Positions 23,777 through 32,369 of a stretch of 34,758 nt of DNA are shown here, in pieces. Below the pieces are notes generated by a model, which worked only from the letters and a program-made list of their open reading frames with translations, was not told where the DNA came from and searched no databases. The DNA comes from Halarsenatibacter sp964630835 (GTDB taxonomy: Bacteria > Bacillota > Halanaerobiia > Halanaerobiales > Halarsenatibacteraceae), in contig CAZVZM010000014.1 of NCBI GenBank assembly GCA_964630835.1, positions 1 through 34,758 on the forward strand, written 5' to 3'. Position 1 is the stretch's first letter. Each line of letters starts with the position of its first letter. The translations under genes were made by a program, and so were the position numbers.

Positions 23777-24775
23777 TCAACCTATTATATGTGCAAGTCT
23801 ATAAAGGGACTTTTCTACCTCAACCTTTCCCTGCCAGACTTCATTATAGGGTATTAATCTGAGTTTTTCTCCCCGACGGGCCACCATACAGCCTGACTGA
23901 TCTTCAATAAGAGCCTCGATGGCTTTTGCTCCCATCTGGCTTGCCCAGATGCGGTCCCTGGCCGAAGGAGGTCCTCCGCGCTGAACGTGCCCCAGAACAA
24001 TCTCTCTCACTTCATGACCGGTATATTCCTCTATTCTATCCCCAATGATAAAAGCCACCCTATTTTCCCTTTCATCATTAAAATTGGGGGAGCCATCCAG
24101 CTGAACTCCTTCTGCAACGAGAATGAGATTGTGAAGTTTACCCTGTCGGTAACCCTCGGCCACCCGTTCACAGACTTCATTAAGATCAAATTGTATTTCA
24201 GGTATCAATATTGATTCCGCTCCAGCAGCAACTCCTGCTGCCAGAGTAAGTAATCCGTTATCTCTTCCCATGGTCTCCACCACAAATACCCTTTCATGAG
24301 ACGTGGCTGTGTCCCTTATCTTATCCACCGCATCAATAACGGTGTTCACAGCGGTATCAAAACCAATCGCATAATCCGTGCAGGGAATATCATTGTCTAT
24401 AGTGGCAGGTATTCCGATGGTTTGTATGCCTTGCTCCTCCAGTGCTTCTGCCCCCCGCAGAGATCCGTCACCTCCAATTATTACCAGGGCATCTATCCCG
24501 GAAGAATCAAGGTTTTTAAGCGCCTCTTCCTGCCCGGCCCCTGTGCGAAATCTTTCACTTCGGGCGGTCAGTAAAAAGGTGCCTCCTCTATTAATTTTAC
24601 CGGAAACATCGCCATCATCAAGAGAAAATATATCATCGCGTACAAGGCCTGCATATCCTCTTCTAATGCCCATCATTTCATAGCCTTTGCTCAGTCCGTA
24701 TCTGGTTACAGCCCTAACGGCAGCATTCATTCCGGGAGCATCTCCCCCGCTGGTCAGGACCCCGATTTTTTTCAT
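23777..24775 (-). CDS. pfkA: 6-phosphofructokinase, ATP type
   Basis: Phosphorylates fructose 6-phosphate to fructose 1,6-bisphosphate, the committed glycolytic step. At 332 residues it is slightly longer than Bacillus PfkA (319). Numbering follows the E. coli enzyme closely: GGDGS at 101-105 has Gly104, the ATP-type residue; TIDND at 125-129 holds the catalytic Asp127; position 124 is Ala, not the Lys of pyrophosphate enzymes; the glycine-rich TSGGDAPGMN is at 8-17. RGGPPSARDR near 268 gives the sugar-phosphate arginines. The ATG at 24775 comes soon after a promoter with TTGACA. A dnaE...pfkA-pyk order is common in Firmicutes and partly kept here. Confidence 0.97.
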   Translation of the reverse strand: MKKIGVLTSGGDAPGMNAAVRAVTRYGLSKGYEMMGIRRGYAGLVRDDIFSLDDGDVSGKINRGGTFLLTARSERFRTGAGQEEALKNLDSSGIDALVIIGGDGSLRGAEALEEQGIQTIGIPATIDNDIPCTDYAIGFDTAVNTVIDAVDKIRDTATSHERVFVVETMGRDNGLLTLAAGVAAGAESILIPEIQFDLNEVCERVAEGYRQGKLHNLILVAEGVQLDGSPNFNDERENRVAFIIGDRIEEYTGHEVREIVLGHVQRGGPPSARDRIWASQMGAKAIEALIEDQSGCMVARRGEKLRLIPYNEVWQGKVEVEKSLYRLAHIIG

Positions 24776-24841
24776 TGCATATTCCTCCTGATATTTTCTG
24801 CCTGTTCATTCAAGCTGAAGAGTTTTTCGGAGGTTTGTTTA

Positions 24842-24871
24842 ATCATACCACCACAATTATAAACTTGTCAA
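24842..24871 (-). promoter_or_regulatory. sigma-A type promoter of pfkA
   Basis: TTGACA (24871-24866), an 18-base spacer and TATGAT (24847-24842) on the minus strand, about 60 bases before the ATG. A TATAAT only four bases after the -35 is too close to be its partner. Confidence 0.65.
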
Positions 24872-24999
24872 ACCCTGCTGCAGCTCGAGATAATACTGTT
24901 CTTTGATAATTAAATGCAAAATAAATTTTACTTTAAACAGAATTCATAGTGTGTGAATATTTTTATTTTATCTCCGGGAGCAGGAAAACAGACTTTTAT

Positions 25000-25054
25000 C
25001 CTGTATTAATTAATGACCTGTATTAAAAGTCTATATAACATTCTAAGTCTATAT
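25000..25054 (+). repeat. two abutting pairs of direct repeats, possible operator
   Basis: CCTGTATTAA occurs at 25000-25009 and 25017-25026 (period 17), and AAGTCTATAT at 25027-25036 and 25045-25054 (period 18). The array lies 70-120 bp before the second phosphofructokinase and could be a set of regulator sites. Confidence 0.5.
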
Positions 25055-25122
25055 CAAGCCAAAATCTTTGCATGAATAACTGATGAATATGAAATTATTT
25101 TAATGAGGGGGTTTATAATAAC

Positions 25123-26154
25123 ATGAGAATTGGTATTTTAACTGGAGGCGGTGACTGCGGAGGTTTGAACGCTGTCATCAAATCAATTGTCTGGAGAGGT
25201 ATTAACGAATATGGTCATGAATTTGTTGGTTTTGAAGACGGTTGGAAAGGAGCACTGGAAAATATCTCTCGACCTCTTAACACTGATGATGTCATAGATA
25301 TTATGCCCGAAGGCGGAACAATCCTGGGCAGCAGCAGAACCAATCCCTTCAGTCCCAATCAGGATCCGGAAGAGGTAGAACAAACTATGGAGGAAGAGGA
25401 TCTGGACGCACTTATCGTTATCGGAGGAGATGATACTCTGGGGGCTGCCAACAAATTTTACGATAGAGGCGTGAATGTAGTAGGGGTTCCCAAAACAATG
25501 GATAATGATCTGCAGTGCACGGATATGACATTTGGTTTTATGAGCGCCATACAGGCTGCTACCGATCATCTCGATCGTCTCCGAACAACAGCTCGCTCTC
25601 ATCACCGGGTTATTGTCTACGAAATATTTGGGCGCTACGCCGGCTGGACCGCTCTTTATGCAGGCTGGGCAGGAGATGCAGATGTTATAATGATACCTGA
25701 AGAGGAATACAGCATAAAAGATGTCTGTAATCTTCTTGAGCAGAGAAGAAATCGCGGAAAAAAATATGCCCTCGTTGTAGTGGCTGAGGGAGCTACCACA
25801 ACAGAAATGGAAGAAATGATTGCTAAGGACGAAGATACAGATGAATACGGTCATGTTGTGCTCGGTGGTGTTGGAGAATACCTGGCGGAGGAGATCGAAG
25901 AAAAAATGGACTGGGAAACCAGATACATTCAGCCCCGTCACATTATTCGAGGAGGCTCTCCTACCGCCTATGATCGAGTGCTCTCCAGTCGTTATGGCCT
26001 GAGAGCAATCGATCTGGTAGATGAAGGTGAGTTTGGCAAAATGCCCGCACTGCGGGGTCAGGATATTGAGGCAGTCAGCCTCTCTGAAGCGGTCGCAGAT
26101 ATTAAAGAAGTTCCACTCGAATTTTATAAGGAAGCTGAGTCTCTTTTTGGATAA
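25123..26154 (+). CDS. 6-phosphofructokinase with pyrophosphate-type active site
   Basis: A second phosphofructokinase, 343 residues, of the lineage near Amycolatopsis PPi enzymes. Aligned on the E. coli numbering, GGDDT at 101-105 gives Asp104 and PKTMDND at 123-129 gives Lys124; both replace glycines of ATP enzymes and are the known hallmarks of pyrophosphate use. Catalytic Asp127 is kept. GILTGGGDCGGLN (4-16), YEIFGRYAGW near 166-175 and the RGGSPTAYDR arginine block complete the site. The start is ATG, 11 bases after GAGGGGG. It is divergent from the ATP-type pfkA. A PPi enzyme works reversibly and saves ATP, useful to a fermenter; the phosphoryl donor is predicted, not proven. Confidence 0.9.
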   Translation: MRIGILTGGGDCGGLNAVIKSIVWRGINEYGHEFVGFEDGWKGALENISRPLNTDDVIDIMPEGGTILGSSRTNPFSPNQDPEEVEQTMEEEDLDALIVIGGDDTLGAANKFYDRGVNVVGVPKTMDNDLQCTDMTFGFMSAIQAATDHLDRLRTTARSHHRVIVYEIFGRYAGWTALYAGWAGDADVIMIPEEEYSIKDVCNLLEQRRNRGKKYALVVVAEGATTTEMEEMIAKDEDTDEYGHVVLGGVGEYLAEEIEEKMDWETRYIQPRHIIRGGSPTAYDRVLSSRYGLRAIDLVDEGEFGKMPALRGQDIEAVSLSEAVADIKEVPLEFYKEAESLFG

Positions 26155-26183
26155 ATCCCTGCGCTAGCAGAAGAAAAATTTCC

Positions 26184-26215
26184 CGGGAACGAAACCTCAT
26201 AGTTTCCAGGAAAAA
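26184..26215 (+). repeat. dispersed intergenic repeat, right-end copy
   Basis: The stretch reads GGGAAC, eight variable bases including CCTC, then ATAGTTTCC and AGGAAAAA. It matches 23646-23677 and 6936-6967 at about 23 of 32 positions each, without gaps. Confidence 0.45.
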
Positions 26216-26231
26216 ATAATCCAAAAATTTT

Positions 26232-26263
26232 AGGCTGGCCTGCAAAATCTTTTAGGCCAGCCT
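26232..26263. terminator. bidirectional terminator between converging genes
   Basis: AGGCTGGCCT (26232-26241) pairs perfectly with AGGCCAGCCT (26254-26263). The plus tail is TATCTTTAATG, the minus tail AAAATTTTTGG. It sits between the second phosphofructokinase (+) and the 61-aa gene (-). Confidence 0.8.
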
Positions 26264-26268
26264 TATCT

Positions 26269-26454
26269 TTAATGTTTGGGAAAGTTTTCCTGAATAAACT
26301 CATGCACTTCTTCTGCCTCTCCTGCGGGAGTCTTTACCTGGTAATTTCTTTTTCCCGCCTGCTCCATTTTCACCAGAAAGCCCTCATTTTCCAGGGCTCC
26401 AGCAATTTCATTTGCTGTCTCCTCACCTTCAACAATATATACTACCTGCCACAT
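26269..26454 (-). CDS. small conserved protein, DUF2007/ACT-like
   Basis: A 61-residue soluble protein of the type often seen near pfkA in anaerobic Firmicutes. It begins MWQVVYIV and continues with ANEIAGALENEGFLVKM, a beta-alpha-beta pattern like the DUF2007 putative signal-transducing fold. The ATG at 26454 has GAGGGG nine bases before it, so translation is well supported. It ends six bases before a shared terminator and starts 70 bp after the aspartase stop, so it may be co-transcribed with aspartase. No ligand-binding residues can be named. Confidence 0.75.
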   Translation of the reverse strand: MWQVVYIVEGEETANEIAGALENEGFLVKMEQAGKRNYQVKTPAGEAEEVHEFIQENFPKH

Positions 26455-26524
26455 TGGTGGGCACCCCTCATTTAAATAGATCTATTTGTTACCGGCTGCT
26501 GGATTTGACCTGAGTATATTATCA

Positions 26525-27949
26525 CTATTTTCTTTCCTGATAATCCAGCAGATCCCGACCGGCTATTCCCGGCTCGGTCATCTCGTAAGGATCGAGTATT
26601 TCATCAAGTTCTTTCTCTGAAAGTATTCCTTCCTCGATGATTATTTCGCGAACTGATTTATCCTCGCTGAGAGCTTTTTTGGCTACATAGGCAGCTGTTT
26701 CATAACCCACATGAGGATTTATGGCAGTTATGATGCCTACACTGCCGTCGACAAGGCTGCGACACCGTTCTTTGTTGGCTTCTATTTCAACTATGCAGTT
26801 GTCGATAAATGTATCAATGCCATTGCGCATCATCTCAATCCCCTGAAAGAGATTGTACATTATAACCGGCTGCATCACGTTTAATTCCAGCTGTCCGGCC
26901 TCAGCAGCCTTAGTTATTGTGGCATCACAACCCATTATATGATAGGAAATCTGATTTATAACTTCCGGTATCACAGGATTCACCTTCCCCGGCATAATGG
27001 AAGAACCGGGCTGAACTGCAGGGAGATCAATCTCATTTATTCCCGTGCGGGGCCCCGATGACATAATTCTCAGATCGTTTGCAATCTTGGATAAGTTGGC
27101 GGCGCACGTCTTTAAAACCGAGGAAACTTCCACCAGTGCATCAACATTTTGGGTGGCATCAACCAGATCATCTGCCTGTTCCAGATCAATTCCGGTAAGC
27201 CTGCTCAATACCTCAGTAACCATGGCGACATATTCCTGATCGGCATTTAGACCGGTGCCGACAGCGGTAGCTCCAAGATTCACCGTTTTTAAATCATCTC
27301 CCGTTTTTTCAAAGCGGATTCTATCTCTCTTTATGACAGAAGCGTAAGCCTGAAATTCCTGGCCCAGACGGATTGGTATTGCATCCTGCAGCTGGGTTCT
27401 GCCCATCTTTATAACATCATCGAATTCTTCAGCTTTATCCTCGAGGGCAGAAATCAATCTCTCTATCTGTTTTTTCACCTCTCCCAGCATATTATAGGTG
27501 GTAATCCTTATAGCAGTGGGAATTACATCGTTTGTAGACTGGCCCATATTTACATGATTATTGGGATGTATAACCTGATAGCTCCCTTTTTCCTCTCCCA
27601 GGATTTCCAGAGCTCGATTGGCCAGGACCTCGTTCATATTCATATTTATGGAGGTGCCCGCTCCCCCCTGTACAGCATCAACTATAAATTGATCATGCAA
27701 AGAGCCTTTTTTTACCTCTTCACAGGCCTGTACAATTGCGTCGGCTTTCTCAACATTTAAAAGACCAATTTCTCTGTTGCTTTCTGCCGCAGCTTTTTTT
27801 ACCTGAGCCAGAGAGCTTACCAGTCGGGGATGTATATTAAGATCTGTGATTTGAAAATTTTCTGAAGCTCGCAGAGATTGAATCCCGTAGTAGGCCTCCC
27901 GTGGAACCTCTCTGCGGCCAATGGAGTCCTCTTCAATTCTGGTTTCCAT
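26525..27949 (-). CDS. aspA: aspartate ammonia-lyase
   Basis: Aspartase converts aspartate to fumarate and ammonia reversibly. The 474-residue protein belongs to the class II fumarase/aspartase superfamily: the flexible SS-loop signature GSSIMPGKVNP is at 315-325, GQSTNDVIPTA at 136-146 and GRTQLQDAIP at 183-192. The opening RIEEDSIGRREVP...YYGIQSLRA is closer to aspartases than to fumarases, which favours the aspartase call; fumarase is the alternative. The ATG at 27949 follows GGGAGGC by about ten bases. It lies 77 bp after dnaE on the same strand. Confidence 0.9.
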   Translation of the reverse strand: METRIEEDSIGRREVPREAYYGIQSLRASENFQITDLNIHPRLVSSLAQVKKAAAESNREIGLLNVEKADAIVQACEEVKKGSLHDQFIVDAVQGGAGTSINMNMNEVLANRALEILGEEKGSYQVIHPNNHVNMGQSTNDVIPTAIRITTYNMLGEVKKQIERLISALEDKAEEFDDVIKMGRTQLQDAIPIRLGQEFQAYASVIKRDRIRFEKTGDDLKTVNLGATAVGTGLNADQEYVAMVTEVLSRLTGIDLEQADDLVDATQNVDALVEVSSVLKTCAANLSKIANDLRIMSSGPRTGINEIDLPAVQPGSSIMPGKVNPVIPEVINQISYHIMGCDATITKAAEAGQLELNVMQPVIMYNLFQGIEMMRNGIDTFIDNCIVEIEANKERCRSLVDGSVGIITAINPHVGYETAAYVAKKALSEDKSVREIIIEEGILSEKELDEILDPYEMTEPGIAGRDLLDYQERK

Positions 27950-27970
27950 TTAATTATTTTGCCTCCCTAT

Positions 27971-27993
27971 AAAAAATAATCGAAACTTTTCGA
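27971..27993 (-). terminator. weak stem-loop with T tract after dnaE
   Basis: On the minus strand TCGAAA-AG-TTTCGA is followed by TTATTTTTTA. The 6-bp A/T-rich stem is weak, so some read-through into aspA is likely. Confidence 0.4.
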
Positions 27994-28026
27994 AGCCTGA
28001 ATCAGCTCCGGGACAGAAAATTAAAC

Positions 28027-31000
28027 TTAATCACAGGAAAAATTAAATATTTTAACTTCTGCCTTTTGAACTGCATCTTCAATACCCCTTTTCAGCTCAT
28101 CCTCAGACTCCGGCCAAAATTTCTCAGGTATAAGCCACAATTTTTGTCCTTTTTTTCTCCTTCTGTCCCTGACTAAAAGAGGGATCCCACCCTCCCCGGA
28201 GCTCTCAAGCCTCTCCAGAAGATTCTGTGCCTCCTGCTCTGTAAATCCTTTATTTTCCAGTATCACAGCCTCATCATTAAGAGGGATAACCCGTTCGGCT
28301 ATAATTTGCTCATCATCCAGCTCCCCATAAATTAAAACAGCCTGTCCTGTCGAAAGCAGGGCGGCAGCTCCCCGATATGTGCCAGGAAAAACAATTACAT
28401 CGATGCTTTGTCCGCGATTTTCAACAGTTAAAAAGGCCATTTTCCTCTCGTTTCTAGTCATATGCTCTCTCATGTCTGTAACAATCCCTGCCGTAAGGAT
28501 GGAATCAGCAGTAAACTCACCTTCGTCGCCTGAAGCTTTCGAAGAAATATTATGATCGGCCCCAACAGATTTTATAAAATCCTTATAGGGATCCAGAGGA
28601 TGTCCGGAAAGGTACAGTCCCAGATACTCCCTTTCCTGCTTCAACTTTTCCTGCTGAGATAGATCATTTACGGCAGGAAACTCAAACTCATTTCTATAAA
28701 AGCTATCCTCGTCTTCTACCAGATCAAAAAATGATGTCTGTCCACGGGCTTTCTGTCCCCCTCTTTTATCGACACGATCATAAAGCTCCTCCAGAGCAGC
28801 CAGCATCTGAGCCCGGTTTGTGGCAAAACTATCGCAAGCACCCGCCCTTATGAGAGCCTCCACATCGTTTTTCTGCAGGCAGGATAGATCCGATCTCTCC
28901 AAAAAATCAATCAAATCTTCAAACTTTCCCTCCTGATTCCGCTGCTTGATTATTTCCTCTATAGCTCTGCTGCCAAGATGCTTTATGGCTTTTAACCCGA
29001 AGCGGATTTCCTGCGTTGATATTCCGGCAAAACCGTGCCGGCTCTCATTAACATCCGGAGGAAGAATCTCCAGTCCCATATCACGGGCTGAGTTGATATA
29101 ATCTCCCACCTTATCCAGATTGCCCATAACACTTGTAAGAAGAGCCGCCATAAATTCCACCGGATATTTTGTTTTAAGATAAGCTGTTTGATAAGCCAGA
29201 AGGGCATAGGCAGCGCTGTGAGATTTGTTGAAGCCATAGCCTGAAAAATACTCCATCTGATCAAAGATTTCATGGGCGGTCTCCTCTGGAATGTCGTTTT
29301 CTCTGGCTCCCTGCACAAATCTCCCCCGTTCTTCAGCCACAAGCTTTTCCTTTTTTTTGCCCATGCCGCGGCGCAAAATGTCAGCCTCACCCATGCTAAA
29401 ATTGCCGAGTTTACTGGCAATTTCCATTACCTGTTCCTGATAAAGGATCAGACCAAACGTCTCCTCCAAAATTGCCCTGAGAGAAGGATGCAGATACTGA
29501 GGCTCCTTTTCTCCCCGGCGGCATTTTATATAATCATCGACCAGGCCGCTGCCCAGCGGACCGGGTCTGCCCAGGGCCAGCAGCGCAATGAGATCTGAAA
29601 AGCGGTCCGGCTGGAGACGGGATGTTAAATCCTGAAAAAGTCGGGATTCCATCTGAAATACTCCCGCTGTATCACCTCTGCCCAGCATCCTGTAAACTTC
29701 TTCATCATCCAGCGCCACCGAATCTATATCCAGGCTTCGATCGTGATTATCCTTTATTCGATCAAGTGTATCTTCAATCACAGTTAAATTGCGCAGACCA
29801 AGAAAATCCATTTTAAGCAATCCCAGTGCTTCTAAATCTTCCATCGGAAGCTGGGTTATCCGGGTTTCATCCTGCTTCTGCAGAGGAATCAGCTCAATTA
29901 AAGGCTCAGGACCTATAATGACGCCGGCCGCATGGGTGGAAATATGCCTGGGTAAACCCTCTACCTTCTCGGCCCTGTCCAGAAGACCGGATATCTCCTC
30001 ATCCTCATCTTCCATATCCTGCAGCCTGCTGCTTGATTTCCTTATCTCCGCCAGACTGTCGTCCTGCATCCTCGGAATAGCCTTTGCCACTCTGTCAACC
30101 CTGTCATAGTCCATGCCCATAACTCTTCCCACATCCCTTACTGCTCCGCGGGCGGCCATGGTCCCAAAAGTACCTATCTGAGCCACCCTCTCCTTTCCAT
30201 AACGCTCGGATACATATTCTATAATTTCATCTCTTCTTTCATCAAAATCTATATCAATGTCGGGCAAACTCACACGTTCCGGATTCAAAAATCTTTCAAA
30301 AATCAATCCGTATTTGAGAGGATTCACCTTTGTAATTCCCAGCAAATAGGAGACAAAGCTGCCCGCAGCTGAACCCCGCCCGGGACCGACCCGAATACCC
30401 CTATCCTCCGCTTCTCGCACGAAATCCTGCACTATCAAAAAATACGCTGCATAGCCCATCTCGCAGATCGTGTCCAGTTCGTATTCCATTCTTTCCCGCG
30501 CTTTTCCATCATCTGGAAATCTTTCCTCCAGTGCCTCTCTGCACATATTCCTGAGCATCTCTTCCGGGGAAATATTTTTCTCTCTGGCTTCAGGATACTC
30601 GGGCAGATGAAACTGGTTAAAATCCAGCTCCAGGCTGCATCTGCCAGCTATTCTGGTGGTATTTTTTAGCGCCTCAGGCACTCCAGAAAATATCTCCTGC
30701 ATTTCTTCAGGGCTTTTAAAGTAAAACTCATCATTGGGAAAGGTGAGCCGATCTTCATCGTCAATCTCGCTGTTAGTCTGAAGAGCCAGCAGAACATCGT
30801 GAAACTCAGCATCGCTTTTATCAAGATAATGACAGTCGTTGCTGGCAATTAGCTCCAGATTGAATTCATCGGCCAGCTCAATTAATTCAGGATTTAGCTG
30901 CTTTTCTCTGCGCAGCCTGTGATCCTGAAGCTCCAGAAAAAAGTCATCCCGGCCATAAATCTCTATATACTCTTTCAGGCTCTCCTCAGCTTCTTCTACT

Positions 31001-31443
31001 CTACCTTCATCCAGCAGCCGGGGGATTTCCCCTTCCAGGCAGGCAGAGGTGGCTATGAGCCCTTCACTATGCCTGTATAAAAGTTCTTTATCCACCCGGG
31101 GCTTATAGTAAAAACCATCAATATGAGATTTTGTAACCAGCCGGATCAGATTGTGATAACCCCTGCGGTTTGAAGCAAGCAAGACAAGGTGATAAAGTTC
31201 GCGATCTTCTCTCTGTCTGTGATCTCCGGGTGTTACATAAACCTCACAGCCAATTATCGGTTTAATACCTGCATCTTTTGCCTGCCTGTAAAATTTTATC
31301 ATACCATAAAGAACTCCGTGATCGGTAAGAGCCACAGCCGGCATATCATATTTTTGAGCCCGGAAAATTAGATCCTGAAGACGGATAGATCCATCAAGCA
31401 GGCTGTATTCACTGTGATTATGAAGATGAATAAAATCAGCCAT
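28027..31443 (-). CDS. dnaE: DNA polymerase III alpha subunit, DnaE type
   Basis: Catalytic subunit of a replicative DNA polymerase; in Firmicutes DnaE usually works with PolC on the lagging strand. The 1138-residue protein opens with a PHP domain (HLHNHSEYSLLDG, TDHGVLYG). GPGRGSAAGS (353-362) and the metal-binding PDIDIDF (394-400) mark the palm. A helix-hairpin-helix region and an OB-fold near 960-1060 follow. It lacks the internal exonuclease of PolC. The frame extends to a codon at 31506, but a promoter lies within that extension; the ATG at 31443, after AAGGAAGGGTGAGA, gives the canonical start MADFIHLHNHSEY. The first gene of a run that continues to aspA. Confidence 0.97.
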   Translation of the reverse strand: MADFIHLHNHSEYSLLDGSIRLQDLIFRAQKYDMPAVALTDHGVLYGMIKFYRQAKDAGIKPIIGCEVYVTPGDHRQREDRELYHLVLLASNRRGYHNLIRLVTKSHIDGFYYKPRVDKELLYRHSEGLIATSACLEGEIPRLLDEGRVEEAEESLKEYIEIYGRDDFFLELQDHRLRREKQLNPELIELADEFNLELIASNDCHYLDKSDAEFHDVLLALQTNSEIDDEDRLTFPNDEFYFKSPEEMQEIFSGVPEALKNTTRIAGRCSLELDFNQFHLPEYPEAREKNISPEEMLRNMCREALEERFPDDGKARERMEYELDTICEMGYAAYFLIVQDFVREAEDRGIRVGPGRGSAAGSFVSYLLGITKVNPLKYGLIFERFLNPERVSLPDIDIDFDERRDEIIEYVSERYGKERVAQIGTFGTMAARGAVRDVGRVMGMDYDRVDRVAKAIPRMQDDSLAEIRKSSSRLQDMEDEDEEISGLLDRAEKVEGLPRHISTHAAGVIIGPEPLIELIPLQKQDETRITQLPMEDLEALGLLKMDFLGLRNLTVIEDTLDRIKDNHDRSLDIDSVALDDEEVYRMLGRGDTAGVFQMESRLFQDLTSRLQPDRFSDLIALLALGRPGPLGSGLVDDYIKCRRGEKEPQYLHPSLRAILEETFGLILYQEQVMEIASKLGNFSMGEADILRRGMGKKKEKLVAEERGRFVQGARENDIPEETAHEIFDQMEYFSGYGFNKSHSAAYALLAYQTAYLKTKYPVEFMAALLTSVMGNLDKVGDYINSARDMGLEILPPDVNESRHGFAGISTQEIRFGLKAIKHLGSRAIEEIIKQRNQEGKFEDLIDFLERSDLSCLQKNDVEALIRAGACDSFATNRAQMLAALEELYDRVDKRGGQKARGQTSFFDLVEDEDSFYRNEFEFPAVNDLSQQEKLKQEREYLGLYLSGHPLDPYKDFIKSVGADHNISSKASGDEGEFTADSILTAGIVTDMREHMTRNERKMAFLTVENRGQSIDVIVFPGTYRGAAALLSTGQAVLIYGELDDEQIIAERVIPLNDEAVILENKGFTEQEAQNLLERLESSGEGGIPLLVRDRRRKKGQKLWLIPEKFWPESEDELKRGIEDAVQKAEVKIFNFSCD

Positions 31444-31467
31444 TCTCACCCTTCCTTCCCCTCCAAA

Positions 31468-31496
31468 AATATAAGGAAGAAGTCCTCCCGGTTCAA
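31468..31496 (-). promoter_or_regulatory. sigma-A type promoter of dnaE
   Basis: TTGAAC (31496-31491), a 17-base spacer and TATATT (31473-31468) on the minus strand, about 25 bases before the ATG. It also shows that the upstream extension of the frame is not translated from this transcript. Confidence 0.6.
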
Positions 31497-31529
31497 TATT
31501 TCCCACCAGGTAAAGTAATCCACTTAACT

Positions 31530-31557
31530 TTGTTTTTGAGCTGGAGTGTGTTATAAT
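31530..31557 (+). promoter_or_regulatory. extended -10 promoter of nfu
   Basis: TTGTTT (31530-31535), a 16-base spacer and TATAAT (31552-31557), with TG one base before the -10. The predicted start is about 50 bases before the TTG start codon. Confidence 0.65.
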
Positions 31558-31616
31558 ACTTGAGTGAGTGAAAAGAATAGATTTTCTCGTATATTTGCTG
31601 TATGGAGGTGAATAAA

Positions 31617-31856
31617 TTGGATGAAGATAGGATCAAAGAGGTCCTGGATCAAATACGCCCGGGGCTGCAGGCTGATGGTGGTGACGTAGAGCTTGTCAGC
31701 ATCGAAGATGATGGCACCGTAAAGGTAGAGCTTAAAGGAGCCTGTGCGGGCTGTCCTATGTCAACAATGACCATCAAGAATGGCATCGAACAGGCATTAA
31801 AAGAACATGTTCCGGAAGTTAACGAAGTAGTGGAAGTTGACACTCAGATTAACTGA
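31617..31856 (+). CDS. nfu: NifU C-terminal-like iron-sulfur scaffold
   Basis: A 79-residue Nfu-type protein that carries a [4Fe-4S] cluster and passes it to client enzymes. IRPGLQADGGDVELV is the family's N-terminal motif and GACAGCPMS holds the cluster cysteines Cys43 and Cys46. The frame begins at an ATG at 31602, but GGAGGTG lies just inside it; I chose the TTG at 31617, which gives the usual family length and the start MDEDRIKEVL. Single-gene transcript: promoter upstream, terminator 90 bp downstream. Confidence 0.95.
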   Translation: MDEDRIKEVLDQIRPGLQADGGDVELVSIEDDGTVKVELKGACAGCPMSTMTIKNGIEQALKEHVPEVNEVVEVDTQIN

Positions 31857-31948
31857 ATTATTCAAAATCAACATTTTTTCTATACTCAATATTCCTGAGA
31901 CCCAAGATTATACTCATATTATGTCCTTATAGCCCCGGTTCAGGACTG

Positions 31949-31978
31949 CCCCGGCTCTGCAGTGCTGCCGGGGTTTTT
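31949..31978 (+). terminator. rho-independent terminator of nfu
   Basis: CCCCGGC (31949-31955) pairs with GCCGGGG (31967-31973) and is followed by TTTTT. It lies 20 bp before the end of the converging ylbF gene. Confidence 0.85.
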
Positions 31979-31997
31979 ACTCTGTTATCTTTTGCAG

Positions 31998-32369
31998 TTA
32001 GTTTTCTTTTTCCTCTCCAGTTTTATCCTCTCTCTCGAGTCCTATTTCCAGATCTGAAAAGATAATTCGCTGAAGATCCTGAATCAGCTGATTTATCCTG
32101 TGTTCCGCTTCCATGTAATTCTGAACAGGTTTATTCAATTCAACAAATTTCTGAACCTCCTGCAGTTCCTCCTGAAGTTCCTTCTCTATTTCATCTCCCT
32201 GCATTTGTTTACTTCTGGCTTTAATTAGCTTTTCCCTGTAATCCTGCAGCATTTTTTTGGTTTTTTCATCCTTCATTATTTTTTCTCGCGCCTGCTGATA
32301 TTCTCTGTATTCATCTGAATTTTTAAGGACATTGGCGAGTTTTCGGGCCAGATCATAAACTTCTGACAC
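31998..32369 (-). CDS. YlbF/YmcA family regulatory protein
   Basis: A 123-residue all-helical protein of the YlbF/YmcA/YheA family (former DUF964). In Bacillus, family members form a complex that helps RNase Y mature operon mRNAs and affects development. Here the sequence is a run of heptad-like helices, with VYDLARKLANVLKNSDEYREY at the start and a central Lys/Glu-rich coiled coil, then a short acidic tail. The frame extends to a GTG at 32411, but AAGGGGGG lies between; I chose the GTG at 32369, seven bases after that site. Its exact ortholog among the three Bacillus paralogs is not clear. Confidence 0.85.
   Translation of the reverse strand: MSEVYDLARKLANVLKNSDEYREYQQAREKIMKDEKTKKMLQDYREKLIKARSKQMQGDEIEKELQEELQEVQKFVELNKPVQNYMEAEHRINQLIQDLQRIIFSDLEIGLEREDKTGEEKEN

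Larger units (their letters stand above)
24776..25122. other. divergent regulatory spacer between the two phosphofructokinases
   Basis: A 347-bp A/T-rich gap without a gene. It holds the pfkA promoter (24842-24871), two pairs of direct repeats (25000-25054) and the ribosome site GAGGGGG of the plus-strand gene. No clear consensus promoter was found for the plus gene. Confidence 0.6.

Noticed and set aside
25183..25941. 252-codon minus-strand frame opposite the PPi-type phosphofructokinase
   Set aside because: Low-complexity Phe/Cys/Ile-rich translation with no motif; the plus strand is clearly the coding one.
31444..31506. 21-codon extension of dnaE upstream of the ATG at 31443
   Set aside because: It is spanned by a promoter and lacks similarity to the family, whose start is MADFIHLHNH-like.
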